Source: JAFDZV01 sp048594725 (GTDB taxonomy: Bacteria; Bacteroidota; Ignavibacteria; OLB7). Taken from it: a stretch of 64,000 bases of DNA. The stretch lies in NCBI GenBank assembly GCA_048594725.1, contig JBMDXA010000024.1, positions 1 to 64,000 of the forward strand. Reading direction: 5' to 3'. Each line of letters starts with the position of its first letter. The stretch's first letter is position 1. This document shows, in pieces, positions 35,572 to 43,920 of the stretch. Under the pieces are notes generated by a model that worked only from the letters and a program-made list of their open reading frames with translations, made no database searches and was not told where the DNA came from. The position numbers and the translations under genes were made by a program.

Positions 35572-36819
35572 ATGAATATCCTCGTTCTGAATGCCGGCTC
35601 CTCCTCGCTGAAATTCCAGCTGATCGATACCGATCTGGGAACCATCGCCGCCGACGGCGACCGGCGCCTGGCAAAAGGGGTGATAGAGAGGATAGGGTCG
35701 CAGGGGCTGATCCGGTTCGAGAACGGTGCGGGGAAGGTGATGCGCACCGCCCAGCCGATTCGCGATCATCGCGCCGCCATCGATGTGGCTATCCGCTGGC
35801 TGGTCTCCGAGGAGTCGATGGTGCCGGAGGTGCGTTCCCTCTCCGATATCCACGCGGTGGGGCACCGGGTGGTGCATGGCGGGGAGAAGTTCACCGCCTC
35901 CACCCTTCTGACGCCGGAGGTGATCGACGGGATCGAGGAGTGCATCGATCTGGCGCCGCTGCACAATCCGGATAATCTGAAGGGGATCTATGCCGCTACC
36001 GAGATCTTCGGGAGCGGGCTGCCGCAGGCGGCCGTCTTCGATACCGCCTTCCACCAGTCGATGCCGGAAACCTCCTATCTCTACGCCATCCCCTACCAGC
36101 TCTACCGCCGCCACAAGGTGCGCCGCTACGGGTTCCACGGCACCTCCCATCGGTACGTTGCCTACCGATATCGTAAATTGCTCGGCGTGCCCAAGGAGCA
36201 GGTGAACGTCATCACGCTCCATCTGGGGAACGGCTGCTCGGCCGCGGCCATCAAAAAGGGGGTCTCTCTCGATACCTCCATGGGGATGACCCCGCTGGAG
36301 GGGCTGGTGATGGGAACCCGTTCCGGCGATCTCGATCCGGCGATCATCGAATATCTGATCGTGAAGGAGGGCTTTACGATGGAGCAGATCGATGCGCTTC
36401 TGAACCGGCAGTCGGGATTGCTCGGCATCAGCGGTCTTACCAACGATATGCGCGATCTGCTCGCCGAGGAGCAGGAGCATGACGACCGCCGCGCCCGGCT
36501 GGCGATAGAGCTGTTCGTGGAGCGGATCAAAAAATACATCGGCGCATATCTTGCCAAGATGAACGGGGCCGATGCGGTGATCTTCGCCGGGGGCATCGGG
36601 GAGAACTCCGCCGCCGTCCGGAGCCGGATCTGCCGGGAGATGGAGTGGTGCGGCCTGCAACTGGACGAGGAGAAGAACAACGCGACGACGGGAGGAAGGG
36701 AAGGGGAAATCAGCACGGAGGGATCGCGCCTGCGCGCCTATGTGATCCCCACCGACGAGGAACTCCTTATCGCCCGCGATACGCTCCGCCTGATAGAGCG
36801 TGCCGAACTCCCGCGATAA
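35572..36819 (+). CDS. ackA: Acetate kinase
   Basis: 415 residues. Interconverts acetate plus ATP with acetyl phosphate. Motifs: VLNAGSSSLKFQLID with the phosphate loop near residues 4-18, HAVGHRVVHGGEKF, VFDTAFHQSMPE, YGFHGTSHRYVAYR, LHLGNGCSAAAIKKG and the ATP-site block FAGGIGENSAAVRSRIC. The residues for catalysis (the Asp in FDTAFH, Arg and His) are present. No pta gene is adjacent. The gap of 200 bp before it probably holds its promoter. Confidence 0.96.
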   Translation: MNILVLNAGSSSLKFQLIDTDLGTIAADGDRRLAKGVIERIGSQGLIRFENGAGKVMRTAQPIRDHRAAIDVAIRWLVSEESMVPEVRSLSDIHAVGHRVVHGGEKFTASTLLTPEVIDGIEECIDLAPLHNPDNLKGIYAATEIFGSGLPQAAVFDTAFHQSMPETSYLYAIPYQLYRRHKVRRYGFHGTSHRYVAYRYRKLLGVPKEQVNVITLHLGNGCSAAAIKKGVSLDTSMGMTPLEGLVMGTRSGDLDPAIIEYLIVKEGFTMEQIDALLNRQSGLLGISGLTNDMRDLLAEEQEHDDRRARLAIELFVERIKKYIGAYLAKMNGADAVIFAGGIGENSAAVRSRICREMEWCGLQLDEEKNNATTGGREGEISTEGSRLRAYVIPTDEELLIARDTLRLIERAELPR

Positions 36820-37144
36820 GGAGAGTGAATGTGATCTGATCTGACGGATACGGTGGGTACATCGCTCGTTGCTACCAACCAGGGATTACCCGCCAGAAAC
36901 TCCTATCTATCGTCGCCTTCCAACAACGAAGCACTAGAGCGGATTGCAATGGAGTTACGCCTTTCCAGATCAGGAAGAATGGGCCGCTCCTCCGGAGCTT
37001 CCGCAGAAAAGAGCGCTGACGCTTCGGCTACAGACAGCCAACACCTATAGGTGTTGGCTCCGGGGGCCACAACAGGGTAACCATAGTGAATCAGCACTAA
37101 GCACTAAGTACTAAGCTCTAAAACCTAACTACGAAGCACACGCC
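36820..37144. other. Intergenic region with palindrome and short repeats
   Basis: 325 bp after ackA. It contains a 24-bp perfect palindrome (37036-37059) and a run of ACTAAG-type repeats (37093-37130) just before the next start. No gene looks credible; a short frame from 36853 has no family signs. Confidence 0.5.
37036..37059. repeat. 24-bp perfect palindrome
   Basis: AGCCAACACCTA/TAGGTGTTGGCT, twelve base pairs with no loop, lying 86 bp upstream of the mqnA-like gene. Either a regulator site or a hairpin in the leader. Confidence 0.6.
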
Positions 37145-38002
37145 TTGAAGCTTTCCTATCGAAAAGAATTCGCAACCGAGCCGATTGCCGAGGCCCTGCG
37201 GCGCAGGGGGTGGCAGACCATCGCGTCGGATCGTCCGGAGGAGGCGCTGCTGAACGGGAGCGCCGAGATTGTGCTGGCCCCGGCGCTGGAATACGGGCGC
37301 GGGCTGGGTCTGGTGGACTATGCGCTCGTGCCGGGCATCGGCATCACCACCAGGGGCTTTGCCGGCCTGCTGAAGCTGGTGTTCAACAAGGGGCTGGTGG
37401 GGTTCTCCTCGCTGGCGGTACGGCATGCGGCCGCTCCCGAGACGCTGGTGGCGCGCATGATCCTGGTGGAGAAGCATGACATCGATCCGAAGATCGTGCA
37501 GGTTGGGGAGGAGGCGGATCTGGAGACGATGCTTGCCGCCGCCGATTCCGCTCTGCTGGCAGGGGATGATGCGATCTTCAACGCCAAGGGGAACACCTCG
37601 CTGCTCGATCTGAGCGACGAGTGGGAGGATGCCATGGAGTCCCCGCTCCCCTATATGCTCGCCTGGGGGCGCATCGGCGAGGTTTCGCAGGAAGTGATCG
37701 CCGAGATGCAGGCCGCCCGCGACGAGGCGGTGCTGCTGCTGGCCGATCGTGCCGCCCTGCATCCGGATTCCGGCCAGGCGAACATCTTCTACCAGAATTA
37801 TCTTCGCGGCGCTGTTTCCTATACCCTCGGCGATGCGGAGCTGGCGGCCGTGGACTCCTTCTTCCGCTACGCCTTCTACTATTCGGTCGTATCCGATATA
37901 CCCACTCTCAAGTTCCTCCCCGACGGTGAGCCGGCCGGAATGCCGGCACCGCCACAGAATGGCGGCAGCACCGATGGGCCGGATCAGCCCAACCAACAGT
38001 AA
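37145..38002 (+). CDS. MqnA/MqnD-family menaquinone biosynthesis protein
   Basis: 285 residues from a TTG at 37145 (no ATG or GTG start that leaves the family region intact). The fold is the periplasmic-binding-protein-like MqnA/MqnD type: GLVDYALVPGIGITTRGFAG, then ETLVARMILVEKHDIDPKIV, the ALLAGDDAIFN block, DLSDEWEDAMESPLPYMLAW and the C-terminal YQNYLRGAVSYTLGDAELAA. MqnA makes the first committed step of the futalosine route (chorismate dehydration). The usual N-terminal substrate motif is not obvious, so a diverged member is possible. It lies between ackA and gpmA. Confidence 0.7.
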   Translation: MKLSYRKEFATEPIAEALRRRGWQTIASDRPEEALLNGSAEIVLAPALEYGRGLGLVDYALVPGIGITTRGFAGLLKLVFNKGLVGFSSLAVRHAAAPETLVARMILVEKHDIDPKIVQVGEEADLETMLAAADSALLAGDDAIFNAKGNTSLLDLSDEWEDAMESPLPYMLAWGRIGEVSQEVIAEMQAARDEAVLLLADRAALHPDSGQANIFYQNYLRGAVSYTLGDAELAAVDSFFRYAFYYSVVSDIPTLKFLPDGEPAGMPAPPQNGGSTDGPDQPNQQ

Positions 38003-38033
38003 CGTCATACACGATTAATCTCGCTGACCAATC

Positions 38034-38720
38034 ATGCCGAACCTGATTCTGCTCCGCCATGGACAATCGCAATGGAACCTCGAAAACCGCTTCACCGGCT
38101 GGGAGGATGTAGATCTATCCGATGCGGGACGTGAGGAAGCACGAATTGCCGGAGAGAAGATGAGCGATCTTCAGATCGACAAGGTCTATACCTCGGCACT
38201 GCGGCGTGCGGTGAATACCGCCAAGATAGCTCTGACGGCCGCCGGCAAGGGGGATCTCCCCCTGACGATGGACCCGGCGCTCAACGAGCGCCATTACGGC
38301 GAATTGCAGGGATTGAACAAGGCCGAGACCGCCCTGAAGTATGGCGATGACCAGGTGCATGTCTGGCGCCGCAGCTTCGATACCCGCCCGCCGGGAGAGA
38401 AGGGGGAAAGCCTGGCGATGACCATCGACCGGGTGATGCCCTACTACGAGCGCCATATCCTGGCCGATCTTCTGGCCGGAAAGAACGTGCTGGTGGTGGC
38501 TCACGGCAATTCCCTCCGCGCGCTCCTGTTCAAGCTGGACAAGCATACCAACGAGACCATCATGGATGTGAACATCCCCACCGGCAGCCCGCTCATCTAC
38601 GAGATGGAAGTGCGCGACGGGGAGCTGCATATGGTCTCGAAGCGGGAGCTGATAGAGCGTGGTGTGGAGGTCCCGTCGGCGATCGAGCCGCCGGTGAATC
38701 CGCCGCCGCAGGGGGCCTAG
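38034..38720 (+). CDS. gpmA: 2,3-bisphosphoglycerate-dependent phosphoglycerate mutase
   Basis: 228 residues. Interconverts 3- and 2-phosphoglycerate in glycolysis. The phosphohistidine motif LLRHGQSQWN (H9) opens the protein; FTGWEDVDLSDAGREEA, the acidic ERHYGELQGLNKAETA block, RRSFDTRPP and AHGNSLRALLFKL with the second histidine follow. A short proline-rich tail (EPPVNPPPQGA) is extra. It starts 31 bp after the mqnA-like gene. Confidence 0.97.
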   Translation: MPNLILLRHGQSQWNLENRFTGWEDVDLSDAGREEARIAGEKMSDLQIDKVYTSALRRAVNTAKIALTAAGKGDLPLTMDPALNERHYGELQGLNKAETALKYGDDQVHVWRRSFDTRPPGEKGESLAMTIDRVMPYYERHILADLLAGKNVLVVAHGNSLRALLFKLDKHTNETIMDVNIPTGSPLIYEMEVRDGELHMVSKRELIERGVEVPSAIEPPVNPPPQGA

Positions 38721-38780
38721 CCGGCCCGTACGGCCGGAGGCCGTTGATAGGAGCACGCAGGGCAGCAGCGTTGCAAGAGG

Positions 38781-38806
38781 GGGGAAGAGAGAAAGCTCTT
38801 CCCTTC
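38781..38806. terminator. Hairpin between convergent genes
   Basis: Stem GGGAAGAG/CTCTTCCC with a 6-nt loop, then TTCCTCG, about 60 bp after gpmA and just before the end of the opposite lipoprotein gene. Confidence 0.6.
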
Positions 38807-38824
38807 CTCGTTGCGTCCGGGCCG

Positions 38825-39502
38825 CTAGCGTGCGCCCGCGCGTGCCGAATCCAGAGCGGCCGAATCCTGCCGTACGGAGTCCCGGATGGAGAACGACCGG
38901 AACGAGCTCTCCACATCCGCCGAGGTAAGGCTTCCCCTGTCGTTGCCGATATAATAGATCTGGTAGAGCCTCGGGAGCGCCAGATAATAATCGGCGCGGC
39001 CGTAGTAGGAGGTCCCCTCCAGGGTGCCGGTGAAGAAGATGGAGCGTCCGGGATGCCCGTTCAGCACCCGGCTCTCCTGCCGCTCCAGGGTGCCGCCGAT
39101 GTTGCGCAGCGTGGCATCGCGGGCCACATCGAAGATCTCGGCCTGATTGACGGCCGCCTCTCCCTGCTGCACATCGGTATAGGCGATGATAAAGGCGGTG
39201 GAGCTGTCGCGCACGGCCGTGAACGATGTCATCAGCGTGGTATCGTCGGCGGTGACAAGCGGGAGCTGTCCTTCGCGCGGGTTGCTGAACCCGACCGGCA
39301 TCACGATCCGGAATCTTCCCTCGGCCGAGGCCAGCTCCACGCCCCGTGGTACGGCGATGGTATCGGTACGAGGCGTTGCAAGCGTGGAATCCGGCTGCTT
39401 GCCGGGCTTCTCCTGCCTGGAACAGGCCGTAATGGTGAGCGCTGCTGCAAGGGCCGGAAGCACCAGGCGCAGGGAGGGGTGATAGATAATCGGGCTAGGC
39501 AT
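38825..39502 (-). CDS. Putative lipoprotein, function unknown
   Basis: 225 residues. The leader LRLVLPALAAALTITAC is a type II signal with the lipid cysteine at residue 27. After a threonine-rich linker the body GRFRIVMPVGFSNPREGQLP, then FIIAYTDVQQGEAAVNQAEI and YYGRADYYLALPRLYQIYYI, has the look of the PsbP/DUF1795-type alpha-beta fold found in many bacterial lipoproteins. It may be distantly related to the lipoprotein at 12455-13060, which has the same kind of body. No partner genes. Confidence 0.7.
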   Translation of the reverse strand: MPSPIIYHPSLRLVLPALAAALTITACSRQEKPGKQPDSTLATPRTDTIAVPRGVELASAEGRFRIVMPVGFSNPREGQLPLVTADDTTLMTSFTAVRDSSTAFIIAYTDVQQGEAAVNQAEIFDVARDATLRNIGGTLERQESRVLNGHPGRSIFFTGTLEGTSYYGRADYYLALPRLYQIYYIGNDRGSLTSADVESSFRSFSIRDSVRQDSAALDSARAGAR

Positions 39503-39564
39503 GTTTGATTGGATTGCCGCTGGAGAGTTGGAAAAACGTGCGGCAAGTTACGAAGACTCGGGGA

Positions 39565-39606
39565 GCCGGAGTCCGGGAAGTCCGGAGTTATCGGAATCCG
39601 GAGCAG
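39565..39606. repeat. Short CCGGAGTCCG repeat array
   Basis: GCCGGAGTCCGGGAAGTCCGGAGTTATCGGAATCCGGAG contains four variants of (A/T)CCGGA in 42 bp. A similar array is at 57297-57332. Confidence 0.5.
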
Positions 39607-39738
39607 CGGAAGGGGCCGGGGTACGCGAGAGGATATGAAGCGGAAGAGGGCAGGGGGATGGATGAACGGTTGCGGCCGTAAGCTCTGCATCTGCCGGAAA
39701 ACCGGCTTTTCTGCGCCATCCGGGCCGGTATCGGTATC

Positions 39739-40092
39739 TTACGTGGCAAGATAGATATAGCCGGCCTTGATGATGCAGGGGATGCTGGCATACGATACCA
39801 GAGCGAGCGGATTGGGAACCACATCGGCCAGTTTCGAGATGATCTTCGAATATTCCCCCTGATCCAGCCCCATCGGGTCGAGGTTGCTCTTGACCTGTTG
39901 CCAGAATCGTTCCTGGTGAATCTCCTCGTTGACGGCCGACTCGTTGATATAACCGAGGTACTTCACTACTTTCTGGCGGGTCTTCCCCTCGATCCGGTTG
40001 TTCTCGACCAGTACCGCATACAGCGATGTGTTGATCTCATCCGGTTTGCCGGATTCCGAGGTGAGCTGACGTTTCTTCCATCGCACGAACAT
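39739..40092 (-). CDS. Small conserved-looking protein, function unknown
   Basis: 117 residues. Starts MFVRWKKRQLTSES and continues TRQKVVKYLGYINESAVNEE, a pattern like the N-termini of some IS1634-family transposases, but the rest (EIHQERFWQQVKSNLDPMGL, IISKLADVVPNPLA) is not transposase-like and there are no DDE residues or inverted repeats around it. No signal or membrane segment. It may be a stand-alone small protein. Function unassigned. Confidence 0.55.
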   Translation of the reverse strand: MFVRWKKRQLTSESGKPDEINTSLYAVLVENNRIEGKTRQKVVKYLGYINESAVNEEIHQERFWQQVKSNLDPMGLDQGEYSKIISKLADVVPNPLALVSYASIPCIIKAGYIYLAT

Positions 40093-40832
40093 AGTGATGC
40101 TCTCGCAGTTTAGAGTGTGACGACGTCTTGTGGAGATTGACGTCTGCTGAACCTGACCGGACGGTCGTTTTCGGATGGACGCTCCAGTGCGCAGATGCCA
40201 TGGAGATAGGATAAAGATATCATGCGAACATGGCAGAAAGATGACACACCGGGAGTGCTCCGGATCATTCTTTGAAATGTCTTACCGTATATTGCTGGTG
40301 GTTTGATGCGCGCGCGCACCGAATATTGCCGGAATGGTTCTGAAAGTCGCCGAAGCTCCGTATATTCGTGGTGCCCACAACTCGCGTATCGCCGCAGACG
40401 AGGCATCTCGTCCCGGATTATCACCGGTCAGATCCGTATGCGGTCCTCATGTCATGATCGAGCCATGACCGGACCTGGAAGCATCGGGTTCGCCGGGATG
40501 ATCTCCCCCCTCACATCGTCGTATGAATGCAGCCTGCTTCCCTCCTCTCTGCCGGCGGAGAAGCGGGCGGCTCGTGCGCATTGCCGGCTGCGACTTCTCT
40601 CCATATCTCCCTCGCTGGGAGGGATTCCGTCGCATGCATTGTCCCGATAATCGGTCATTGCATGAGAGGTGGTTCCGGCATGCTCCGGTGTTCAAATGTA
40701 TCCCCATGCAGGTAGGGTCTCCGGTCGCCCCGGAGACGGAGTTCCATACTATCCGTACGAGGATCACACCGAGGGTGGCTTGTCCGGCGCATTCCCGTAC
40801 CGACTCCGCAGACAAACTGGCATCAAGATGCT
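40093..40832. other. Gene-poor intergenic region
   Basis: 740 bp between the small protein (leftwards) and the response regulator (rightwards). Several short frames cross it on both strands, but none shows family motifs or a signal peptide. It probably holds the promoter for the regulator; no clear hairpin or tRNA was found. Confidence 0.45.
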
Positions 40833-41510
40833 ATGAAAATTCTTGTCGTAGAAGATGACGCTACCATCGCGGAGATCATTCGTCGCGTGCTGACCCATGC
40901 CCATTACCTGGTGGATCTGGCGTCCGATGGTCTCGCGGGGGAGGAAATGGCGCTTGTCAACCTGTACGATGTTATCATCCTGGATCTTCTGCTTCCCGGA
41001 AAAAACGGGAAGGATGTCTGTAGAACCATTCGAGGAGAGGGGAGCGATACCCCTATTCTCATTCTCACGGGGCTCAGCTCCGTCCAGGACAAGGTGGATG
41101 GGCTGGATTCCGGTGCGGATGACTATCTGATAAAACCCTTTCATTTCGAGGAGCTGCTGGCGCGCGTCCGTTCGCTGGGGCGGCGCCGTTCGGAGCATAA
41201 GGCATCGGAGGTTCGTGTGGCGGACCTTGTGGTGGATATCGCGCGGCGTACCGTTATGCGCAATGGCATCACCATCAGCCTGTCGGCCAAGCGCTTCGCC
41301 CTGCTTGAATACTTTATCATGAACAAGGATCGGGTGGTGACGCGGGAGATGATCGGTGAGCATATTTGGGATACCGATTTCGATCCCCGCTCCAATGTGA
41401 TCGATTCGCTGGTGCGCCGCCTGCGCGAAGATATCGATGATGAAGCCCCCGTCCCGCTCATCCATACGGTGCGGGGAGTGGGGTACCGGTTCTCGGAGTC
41501 GTCGCTGTAG
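40833..41510 (+). CDS. OmpR/PhoB-family response regulator
   Basis: 225 residues. Receiver domain (1-118) with acidic pair EDD, the phosphoacceptor aspartate in IILDLLLPGKNG, threonine in LILTG and lysine in LIKPFH. The winged-helix output domain (125-225) has the recognition helix DPRSNVIDSLVRRLR. No sensor kinase adjoins it; instead a convergent PAS-REC-REC-HPt protein follows. It is strongly similar to the regulator at 60111, including an almost identical recognition helix, so it is probably a duplicate of it. Confidence 0.93.
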   Translation: MKILVVEDDATIAEIIRRVLTHAHYLVDLASDGLAGEEMALVNLYDVIILDLLLPGKNGKDVCRTIRGEGSDTPILILTGLSSVQDKVDGLDSGADDYLIKPFHFEELLARVRSLGRRRSEHKASEVRVADLVVDIARRTVMRNGITISLSAKRFALLEYFIMNKDRVVTREMIGEHIWDTDFDPRSNVIDSLVRRLREDIDDEAPVPLIHTVRGVGYRFSESSL

Positions 41511-41515
41511 GGAAT

Positions 41516-41546
41516 TTTCGATTTTCGATTGCCGATTTTCGATTGG
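41516..41546. repeat. ATTTTCGATT repeat run
   Basis: ATTTTCGATTTTCGATTGCCGATTTTCGATTGG, three or four copies of TTTTCGATT in 31 bp just after the regulator stop. Confidence 0.55.
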
Positions 41547-41685
41547 AGGAGCGGTTGGGGGAATCACCGGCTACCAGCCAGGCTCCAAAGACCAGGCACG
41601 ATCATCTACGAACTCCGTTGTACAACTCCAATCTCTTTTCCTGCCAAGAGCTACGCGATACGGGTCAGGTTCCAGGCGCTCCCAG

Positions 41686-43527
41686 CTACCCTCTCTCCTT
41701 CTCCAGCCGTTTTCCCTCCAGCTGAAACTCCGCCACGATAGCGGTCAGCAGGTCATCGACCAGTTCCAGGGCGCATGCATGGCCGGCGCGTTCCAGCTCG
41801 GCGAACAGTTCCGAGAGCCGTACCGCGCCGAAGATCCTGCTGCTGGACTTCAGCGAATGGGCTATTCGCGCCAGTTCCGTGGTGTTCCGCTCGGCATATT
41901 TCCGGCGCAGATAGACTATCGATTCGGCGGTATTGCCCAGATACTGATCGATCAGCTCCCCCAGCGCGGCCGGATCATCGGCGCCGAGCGTAGTGCGGAG
42001 CGATTCCAGATAGCTCGCCGGTGCCCGCTTTTCCTCATCCGGCCTGCCTGCCGGCTGCCGGCCTGGCGGCTGCTCCCCGGCATCCGGCCTGGAGCCATGC
42101 CGGAGCGCCTGCTTCAGCTCCTCCCGGCTGACCGGTTTGGTGAGATATCCATCCATCCCCGATTCCAGGCAGAACGTCCTGTAGCCCTCCATGGCGTTGG
42201 CGGTCATCGCTATGATGCGGGGCTGGCGGTCGTGCGGGAACTCTCTGCGGATGCGGGCGGTGGCGGCCAGGCCGTCCATCTCCGGCATCTCCACATCCAT
42301 CAGAATCACATCGTAGCGCTTCCGCCAGAGCGCGGCCAGCACCTCGTGCCCGTTGCCGGCCACGTCGGGATGATAGCCGAGCTTCTCCAGCATCACCACC
42401 GTTACCCGCTGGTTGACGGGCGTATCCTCTGCGATCAGGATGTTCAATGAGGGCTGTTCGTGCATGGTAGTCTCCGGTTCGGGGTGGGCAAGCAGAGCCA
42501 GGAGCCTGCCGGCGAGCGTTGATGGTTCTATAGGTTCCTCCAGAATGCCGACCGGCCCGATCTCCGAAAGTTCCGTGCGCGCGATGGTGCCGCCGGAGGA
42601 GAGCCGTAGCAGTATGGGAAGGCCACCCGCATTGCCGCTGCCGGTGGCAAGCGCCCGCAGGCGCCGCAGATCCGTTCCCGGCAAACCGCCATCGATGATC
42701 GAAGCGTCGAATCGGACCCCCTGAGCCAGAAGCTCCAGGGCGATATCGGCGGAAGGAACGGTTACCGTCACCATGCCGAGATGTTGCAACTGCCGGAGCA
42801 GCGGGAGGCTTTCGGGGCCGTTTTCATCCACCAGCAGGAGCCGTCTTCCTCTCAGTATCGCTGCCGCCGTCCCCTCGGTCCCCTGGCTGGTGCCAGCCTC
42901 CAGCAGCTTCAGAATGGTGCATCCTCCCGTATGAAGCTGCTCGGCGTAGCGCCATTGCGCCGGGGCCAGGGCGGTTTCCAGCAGCAGCCTGCTGGCCTGT
43001 ACAAGCGCCTCTGCCTGCTCGGCGATCTGCTGCCGGAGCATCGCCGGAACGTTCTCATCGCTCCTCTCCTCTGTCAATTCCTGGCGCGGGTTCCGGGCGG
43101 GATCTTCCCCAGGAAAATTCTCTTTTTCCTCCGCTCTCGCTGCCGGCTCCGGCGATCCGGGCTCGTCCGGTTCCATCATCGGCGATCCGGCCGTTTCATG
43201 CACCATAGAGATCACCGAGATGGTGCGTCCGGTCCGGTCGGTAAGGGGATAGCTGATCCAGGCGCAGGCGCGGTCCCCTTCGGTCCGGGTCCGTACTCTA
43301 CGGAACGAGCCATCCCTCGCTGTTCCCCCGGCGATCATCCGCTCCAGCGCCAGACGGAGCGCCGCGCCATCCGGCGCCACCAGAAACGGGGCCTCCTCCG
43401 GCCGCAATCCTATCACCTCGCGCGCATTCCAGCCGAAGAGCTGCTCCGCCCTTCTCGACCAGCGCGAAAGGCGCAGCTCAGCATCCCATTCCAGGATGGC
43501 CGGAGATACATGTTCGAGATGGAGCAT
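41686..43527 (-). CDS. PAS - histidine kinase remnant - receiver - receiver - HPt protein without ATPase domain
   Basis: 613 residues, cytosolic. Order: PAS domain about 8-108; a stretch at 161-212 that matches the second half of a HisKA dimerisation domain (LLLETALAPAQWRYAEQLHT) but lacks the phosphoacceptor histidine helix; a degenerate receiver at 225-345 that keeps the acidic pair and an aspartate at 279 but has glutamate in place of the conserved lysine (EEPIEP); a full receiver at 360-478 with D411 and the KP pair; and an HPt domain at 505-613 with H557 in AHSLKSSSRIF. There is no HATPase. Phosphate would have to come from elsewhere, possibly to the neighbouring orphan regulator. Confidence 0.85.
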   Translation of the reverse strand: MLHLEHVSPAILEWDAELRLSRWSRRAEQLFGWNAREVIGLRPEEAPFLVAPDGAALRLALERMIAGGTARDGSFRRVRTRTEGDRACAWISYPLTDRTGRTISVISMVHETAGSPMMEPDEPGSPEPAARAEEKENFPGEDPARNPRQELTEERSDENVPAMLRQQIAEQAEALVQASRLLLETALAPAQWRYAEQLHTGGCTILKLLEAGTSQGTEGTAAAILRGRRLLLVDENGPESLPLLRQLQHLGMVTVTVPSADIALELLAQGVRFDASIIDGGLPGTDLRRLRALATGSGNAGGLPILLRLSSGGTIARTELSEIGPVGILEEPIEPSTLAGRLLALLAHPEPETTMHEQPSLNILIAEDTPVNQRVTVVMLEKLGYHPDVAGNGHEVLAALWRKRYDVILMDVEMPEMDGLAATARIRREFPHDRQPRIIAMTANAMEGYRTFCLESGMDGYLTKPVSREELKQALRHGSRPDAGEQPPGRQPAGRPDEEKRAPASYLESLRTTLGADDPAALGELIDQYLGNTAESIVYLRRKYAERNTTELARIAHSLKSSSRIFGAVRLSELFAELERAGHACALELVDDLLTAIVAEFQLEGKRLEKERG

Positions 43528-43920
43528 CAGTGGGCGATTCGGTTGAACGGGATGGATGCGGACCGGGCCGGCGGAGGAGCTGCCGGATGCGCTACGGTAC
43601 GGGCCGGTAGTATACGCACGGAGTCCGCTGGCGGATATGCCGGAACATGACGCCGCACAAGACGGCGGGCGAAATTCGATGAGGTCTGGTGGGATGATGC
43701 CATGGACCTGGGTACCCGGATACGAGACCTTTCGGCCGGAAACTTACGATTTTCGAACGACGATTCCCGATGTTCGATCGGCTCTCCGTGCATGAAAAAA
43801 AGGGACACTGACGATCGTAGATCCGGTCGCCCCTGCCCCCTACTGCGGTATCGTCGCCGCTGCAAACTCTCCCCCGTACATCGACAATCGTAAATCGTCA
43901 ATGGGCTCAATCGAAAATCC
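43528..43920. other. Intergenic region with AATCG-type repeats
   Basis: 393 bp between the leftward PAS-REC-HPt gene and the end of the next leftward gene. It holds several copies of the short repeat: ACTTACGATTTTCGAACGAC near 43740, GACGATCGTAGATCC near 43815 and ACATCGACAATCGTAAATCG near 43879. No gene is credible. Confidence 0.5.

Noticed and set aside
39739..40092. Insertion-sequence remnant
   Set aside because: The N-terminus recalls some transposases but the full 117-residue frame is intact, with no catalytic residues, terminal inverted repeats or target duplications.
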